Assembly: GCA_005879205.1 (NCBI GenBank)
Contig: VBLD01000002.1
Span: 9,758 to 31,926, forward strand
Reading direction: 5' to 3'
Origin: Deltaproteobacteria bacterium
Lineage (GTDB): Bacteria; Desulfobacterota; Binatia; DP-6
Length of the DNA: 22,169 nucleotides
Shown here: one piece after another, positions 19,081 through 22,169 of the stretch
Layout: every line of letters starts with the position of its first letter
Numbering within the stretch: the first letter of the stretch is position 1
Program-made: the position numbers and the translations under genes
The notes under the pieces: model-generated
What the model was told of the DNA's origin: nothing
The model's input: the letters and a program-made list of their open reading frames with translations, nothing else
The model's database searches: none

Positions 19081-20733
19081 TCACATCCGTTCGGGCGCCT
19101 GAACGCCCGCGAGCCCCAGGGCCGTCCGCAGCGCTTGCTGGACGCACCGCACGAGCGCGAGCCGCGCCTGCGTGGTCGGCGCGTCGTCGCCCAGGATGCG
19201 GTGCTGATTGTAGTAGCGATGAAAGGCAGCGGCCAGGTCGAGCGCAAAGAACACGATGCGATGGGGCTCGAGGTCCCGCGCCGCCGCTTCGACCACGTCC
19301 GGAAAGGTCACCAGGACTCTCAACGGCTCGATCTCGGCGTCGCCGAGCGGCGAGAGATCCGGCTCGCGGGCGAGGGTGACCCCCGCATCCGCCGCCTGCC
19401 GGAGCACGCTCGCGATCCGGGCGTGCGCATACTGGACGTAGAAGACCGGATTGTCCGTGCTCTGCTTCTTGGCGAGCTCGAGGTCGAAGTCGAGCTGGCT
19501 GTCGGCCTTGCGAAGCAGGAAGAAGAAGCGCGCGGCGTCGGGGCCCACTTCGTCCATGACCTCGCGGAGGGTGACGAACTCCCCGGCACGCTTTCCCATG
19601 CGGACGGGCTCCCCACCCCGCGTCAGGTTGACGAGCTGCACGAGCAGCACGCGCAGCGCGGCGGGATCGAAGCCGAACGCCGCCACCACCGCACGCAGCC
19701 GCGCCACGTACCCGTGATGGTCGGCGCCGAGCACGTTCACGAGCCCGTCGAAGCGCCGCGACAGCGTCCGATGATAGTGGGCCACGTCGCCGCCGAAGTA
19801 GGTGGGCTCCCCGTTGCCCCGGACGATCGCACGGTCCTTTTCGTCGCCGAAGCGCGTGGTCCGGAAGAACAGCGCCCCGTCCTGCTCGTAGAGCACATCC
19901 TCCGGCAGGAGCGCCCGCGCCCGGGCGAACGCGCCCTCGGCGTGCAGCGCCCGCTCGCTGACGAAATGGTCGAAGCGCACGCCGAAGCGGGCGAGGTCTT
20001 CCTGGATCCCGGCGAGCAGCGTCCGGGCGGCGAAGTCGCGGCAGCGCGCGACGGCCTCCGTCTCGGACAGCTTCGCGAGCTGGTCGCCGAGCTCCGCGGT
20101 GAGCGCTCGCGCGACGTCGATCAGGTACTCGCCCGGATACGCGTCCTCGTCGAGCGCGACGTCCTCGCCCCGGAGCTGCCGGCAGCGGATCCAGGTGGAG
20201 CGGCCGAGCACGTCCACCTGTCGGCCGAAGTCGTTCACGTAGTACTCGCGCTCGACCTCGTAGCCCACCGCCTCGAGGAGCCGGGCGGTGACGTCTCCCA
20301 GGACGGCGCCGCGCCCGTGCCCGATGTGCAGCGGACCGGTGGGGTTCGCGCTCACGAACTCGATCTGCACGCGGCGCCCCGCCCCGACGGTCGAGCGGCC
20401 GTAGCCCTCGCCGGCGGCCAGCGCCTCGGCGAGCAGCATGCGCCAGAACGAGGGCGAGAAGCGAAAATTGATGAAGCCCGGGCCGGCAATCTCGGTGGCG
20501 GCGAGCCAGCGCTCGGGATCACGAAGCCGCGCGAGGACCGTCTCGGCGACGCTGCGTGGCGGCTTCCCCGCCTGCCGCGCCAGCACGAGCGCCACGTTCG
20601 TCGCGAGGTCGCCGAACTTGAGGTCGGCCGGAACCTCGATGGTGAAGGGCGGTGGCCGATCGACGGGAAGGTCTCCCGCCGTGATCGCGTCGTTCAGCGC
20701 CTGGCGAAGGAGCGCTTCAAGGTGCTGCTTCAT
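19081..20733 (-). CDS. argS: Arginyl-tRNA synthetase
   Basis: This 550-residue class I synthetase charges tRNA-Arg. An N-terminal Add-1 domain (about 1-90) is followed by the catalytic fold with the HIGH signature HIGHGRG (136-142) in ANPTGPLHIGHG, the segment VLGADHHGYVARL, and the KMSKS-equivalent RMGKRAGEF (378-386). The C-terminal DALR anticodon-binding domain ends in ALRTALGLAGVQAPERM. The length is normal. ATG at 20731-20733 is favoured by homology. In-frame starts upstream are not supported by conservation. It is probably the first gene of the long operon, behind the promoter near 20807-20836. Confidence 0.95.
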   Translation of the reverse strand: MKQHLEALLRQALNDAITAGDLPVDRPPPFTIEVPADLKFGDLATNVALVLARQAGKPPRSVAETVLARLRDPERWLAATEIAGPGFINFRFSPSFWRMLLAEALAAGEGYGRSTVGAGRRVQIEFVSANPTGPLHIGHGRGAVLGDVTARLLEAVGYEVEREYYVNDFGRQVDVLGRSTWIRCRQLRGEDVALDEDAYPGEYLIDVARALTAELGDQLAKLSETEAVARCRDFAARTLLAGIQEDLARFGVRFDHFVSERALHAEGAFARARALLPEDVLYEQDGALFFRTTRFGDEKDRAIVRGNGEPTYFGGDVAHYHRTLSRRFDGLVNVLGADHHGYVARLRAVVAAFGFDPAALRVLLVQLVNLTRGGEPVRMGKRAGEFVTLREVMDEVGPDAARFFFLLRKADSQLDFDLELAKKQSTDNPVFYVQYAHARIASVLRQAADAGVTLAREPDLSPLGDAEIEPLRVLVTFPDVVEAAARDLEPHRIVFFALDLAAAFHRYYNQHRILGDDAPTTQARLALVRCVQQALRTALGLAGVQAPERM

Positions 20734-20806
20734 CCCGGCCCGCACGGCGCCAAAGCCGGTCGCCGGGGTACGGCGCAAGCAGGGGCCGGGACCTGACCAT
20801 GTGGCG

Positions 20807-20836
20807 CTTCTATCGGCTGGTCCCCGGGAGAGTCAA
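20807..20836 (-). promoter_or_regulatory. Candidate sigma-70 promoter for argS and the trp operon
   Basis: The minus strand has TTGACT (20831-20836) as -35 and TAGAAG (20807-20812) as -10 with an 18-bp spacer. A 17-bp reading with ATAGAA is equally possible. Transcription would start near 20800, leaving a leader of about 65 nt before argS. The -35 is good and the -10 is only fair. Confidence 0.45.
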
Positions 20837-20870
20837 GTCGATTCCGGGGGCGACAATTGGTTCCGGGGGC
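20822..20870. repeat. Degenerate tandem repeat, period about 19-20 bp
   Basis: TTCCGGGGGC occurs at 20842-20851 and again at 20861-20870. The 19-bp unit also includes CGACAATTGG. The 20 bp before it (from 20822) match the unit at about 12 of 19 positions. The candidate -35 box of the argS promoter lies in this degenerate first copy. Confidence 0.5.
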
Positions 20871-20883
20871 CCATCCGCTGCTC

Positions 20884-20904
20884 GGGCGCGGCTACGCCGC
20901 GCCC
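20884..20904. repeat. Perfect 9-bp hairpin
   Basis: Arms GGGCGCGGC and GCCGCGCCC flank a TAC loop. It lies between the tandem repeat and structured repeat copy B, and has no T-tract on either side, so it is not a standard intrinsic terminator. Confidence 0.6.
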
Positions 20905-20923
20905 TGCGCTGCTACTAACGCGC

Positions 20924-21016
20924 CCGGGGCCCCGTGCGGTGCTCGCGCGGGTCCCCCGCGCTGCGCGCCTCCGCTGGCCCCGGACCCCGTCGCTCGCCCG
21001 CGGCAAAGCCGCGGGC
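20924..21016. repeat. Structured intergenic repeat, copy B (upstream of argS)
   Basis: The organisation is the same as copy A at 3238-3330, and so is the length (93 bp). An outer stem pairs CCGGGGCC (20924-20931) with GGCCCCGG (20976-20983). An inner hairpin is GCGCGGG-TCC-CCCGCGC (20945-20961). A third hairpin has arms GCCCGCGGC and GCCGCGGGC around AAA (20996-21016). Linkers CCCGTGCGGTGCTCGCGC (20931-20948) and CCCCGGACCCCGTCG (20978-20992) are identical to copy A, while stem sequences differ and remain paired. Confidence 0.75.
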
Positions 21017-21129
21017 GGCTCCCCGCATTTTCGCGCGATCATCCATCTGCGCTATCCAGGTGGCGCGACCACGGTCGTAAAAACGGCCCCCCTCGCCGCC
21101 TGCGGCGCCATGCGAAGCACGACGTCCAG

Positions 21130-21257
21130 GGCGGGAAGGGGCGCCGACTCGGCGACCTCCGCAGGTCCCGCGCGCGCGTGCAGATTCGGGGGGACGCTTC
21201 AAATTCGAGGCGCGCGTGGACCGAGGACCGGGAGCCGGGGCGGCGCCCCTTCCCGCC
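21130..21257. repeat. 17-bp perfect inverted repeat flanking 94 bp, after rplQ
   Basis: GGCGGGAAGGGGCGCCG (21130-21146) is the exact reverse complement of 21241-21257. The element is 128 bp long and ends 15 bp from the rplQ stop. The enclosed 94 bp contain GCGCGCGTG-like direct repeats but no convincing open frame. No target-site duplication is obvious at the edges. It could be a large stem-loop at the end of the alpha-operon mRNA or a miniature inverted-repeat element. Confidence 0.6.
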
Positions 21258-21272
21258 ACCCCGCCGCGCTGC

Positions 21273-21728
21273 CTATCCCGCGGCGGCGCGGCGGCGCGGG
21301 GCCGGTGCTTCCTTGCCACGGTCGCGCCGGCGGGGCTTCTTCTTCTGGGTGGTCTGCTCGGTCTCCGCTCCCTTGCGCTCGACGAGCTCCACGACCGAGA
21401 GGTGTGCGGCGTCGCCCAGACGGTGGCCGAGCTTCACCACGCGCGTGTAGCCGCCGTGGCGCTCGGCGTAGCGAGGCGCGATGTCGTCGAACAGCTTCTT
21501 CACGACGCTCGCCCGCCGCAGCACGCTCGCCGCCCGTCGCCGCGCGTGCAGGGTGCCCTGCTTGCCGAGGGTGATCATCCGGTCGGCCCAGCGACGGATC
21601 TCCTTCGCTTTGGCGTCCGTGGTGCGAATCGCCTCGTGCTCGAGGAGCGCGGTCACGAGGTTACGGAACAGCGCGCGACGATGCGCCGTCGTGCGCGACA
21701 GCTTCACGCCCGCCACGCGGTGGCGCAT
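21273..21728 (-). CDS. rplQ: 50S ribosomal protein L17
   Basis: This 151-residue large-subunit ribosomal protein opens with MRHRVAGVKLSRTTAHRRALFRN (the L17 signature) and continues through LLEHEAIRTTDAKAKEIRR, ADRMITLGK and GGYTRVVKLGHRLGDAA. After about residue 118 it carries a basic Lys/Arg/Ala/Pro-rich tail that is longer than the E. coli protein and typical of GC-rich lineages. ATG at 21726-21728 follows the rpoA stop by 3 bp, the standard end of the alpha operon. Confidence 0.97.
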   Translation of the reverse strand: MRHRVAGVKLSRTTAHRRALFRNLVTALLEHEAIRTTDAKAKEIRRWADRMITLGKQGTLHARRRAASVLRRASVVKKLFDDIAPRYAERHGGYTRVVKLGHRLGDAAHLSVVELVERKGAETEQTTQKKKPRRRDRGKEAPAPRRRAAAG

Positions 21729-21731
21729 CGC

Positions 21732-22169
21732 TCAGGCCGTCTCTTTCTCGCGCTGCGCGCGGCGGCGGTCCAGCTCGTCGCGGGGCGGGAAGTTCTCGAG
21801 CTTCATGCCGAGCGACAGCCCCATCTCGTGGAGGAACTCCTTGATCTCGTTGAGCGACTTGCGGCCGAAGTTCTTCGTCTTGAGCATCTCCTGCTCGCTC
21901 TTCTGCACGAGCTCGCCGATGTACTTGATGTCGGCGTTCTGCAGGCAGTTGGCCGAGCGGACCGTCAGCTCGAGGTCGTCTACGGGACGGTAGAGGTTCT
22001 CGTTGGCCGGCGCCTCGCGCCGATCGTCGCCACCCGCAGGGACCGCCGTCTCTTCGAAGTTGACGAAGATCGAGAGCTGGTCCTGCAGGATGCGGGCCGC
22101 GTATGCGACCGCGTCCTCCGGCCGCACGCTCCCGTCGGTGTGGACCTCGAGGACCAGGCGGTCGTAGTC
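21732..22169 (-). CDS. rpoA: RNA polymerase alpha subunit, C-terminal part (5' end beyond window)
   Basis: The last 145 codons of RpoA are present; the frame is open to the window edge (first visible residues DYDRLVLEVHTDGS). The end of the N-terminal assembly domain is seen at PEDAVAYAARILQDQL. A flexible linker with PAGGDDRREAP follows, then the alpha-CTD beginning at LYRPVDDLELTVRSANCL. The arginine in TVRSANC corresponds to the residue that contacts promoter UP elements and activators in E. coli. The ending KNFGRKSLNEIKEFLHEMGLSLGM is highly conserved. GTG at 22125-22127 is an internal valine codon, not the start. Confidence 0.97.
   Translation of the reverse strand, partial: DYDRLVLEVHTDGSVRPEDAVAYAARILQDQLSIFVNFEETAVPAGGDDRREAPANENLYRPVDDLELTVRSANCLQNADIKYIGELVQKSEQEMLKTKNFGRKSLNEIKEFLHEMGLSLGMKLENFPPRDELDRRRAQREKETA

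Larger units (their letters stand above)
20734..21272. other. Gene-free stretch between rplQ and argS
   Basis: This 539-bp interval holds the inverted repeat, structured repeat copy B, hairpin, tandem repeat and promoter listed separately. Open frames on both strands here have no recognisable protein features. On the minus strand a small hairpin (arms at 21094-21099 and 21102-21107) lies 10 nt before a short TTTTT. That is too far for a confident intrinsic terminator. Confidence 0.7.

Noticed and set aside
20884..21016. CRISPR-like array in the rplQ-argS interval
   Set aside because: There are several palindromes, but no regularly spaced identical repeats with unique spacers and no cas genes nearby.
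21070..21107. Intrinsic terminator for rplQ on the minus strand
   Set aside because: A 6-bp hairpin is present, but the TTTTT run begins about 10 nt after it, beyond the normal distance.
20857..21450. Possible small genes in the rplQ-argS interval
   Set aside because: The frames are Arg/Pro/Ala-rich, run through palindromic repeats and into rplQ antisense, and have no plausible ribosome site or conserved motif.
22125..22127. GTG as the start of a short gene at the window edge
   Set aside because: The frame stays open upstream to the edge and encodes conserved RpoA sequence, so this is an internal valine codon.

Overview
The window is a GC-rich (roughly 70% by eye) stretch of bacterial chromosome. 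Every supportable gene lies on the minus strand, so transcription runs from position 22169 towards 1. LptD, a GspE/PilB ATPase and nucleotide-sugar genes for surface glycans indicate a Gram-negative (diderm) organism. The protein flavour and the gene order (rpoA-rplQ, argS, SPOR protein, trpEGDCFBA, accD, folC, lptD) suggest a soil or sediment lineage of the former Deltaproteobacteria or a neighbour such as Binatota. That placement is an inference. No tRNA, rRNA, CRISPR array, transposase or integrase was seen.

Layout in transcription order. (1) 22169-21273: the end of the ribosomal alpha operon, with the 3' part of rpoA and complete rplQ. (2) 21272-20734: a 539-bp gene-free stretch that holds a 17-bp perfect inverted repeat, copy B of a structured repeat, a degenerate ~19-20-bp tandem repeat and a likely argS promoter. 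(3) 20733-9589: a tightly packed operon of argS, an FtsN-like SPOR-domain protein, the complete tryptophan pathway trpE-G-D-C-F-B-A, accD and folC. Most junctions are ATGA, GTGA or TGATG stop/start overlaps. (4) 9592-2281: an envelope block with lptD (reading frame broken twice), rmlA, rmlB, a phosphomannose-isomerase-type cupin, gmd and rmd. rmlA/rmlB make dTDP-4-dehydro-6-deoxyglucose. The cupin, gmd and rmd point to GDP-D-rhamnose. These sugars probably feed the O-antigen or another glycan of the LPS that LptD inserts. (5) 2220-1: a GspE/PilB-type secretion or pilus ATPase, then the start of an alkaline-phosphatase-superfamily phosphodiesterase that runs off the window and appears to start at CTG behind a strong Shine-Dalgarno sequence.

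The most unusual feature is non-coding. Two intergenic regions 17.7 kb apart (gmd-rmd, 3238-3330, and upstream of argS, 20924-21016) carry copies of the same element. Linker sequences are nearly identical, but three nested or adjacent stems differ in sequence while keeping pairing on both sides. That is the pattern of a conserved folded RNA or of a REP/BIME-like mobile palindrome. A second cluster of observations is broken or shortened reading frames in otherwise well-conserved genes: two in lptD, one in accD, and an apparent six-residue gap in the GspE tail. At accD, restoring the frame recreates the GTGA junction with folC, so sequencing or assembly error is the simplest explanation there.
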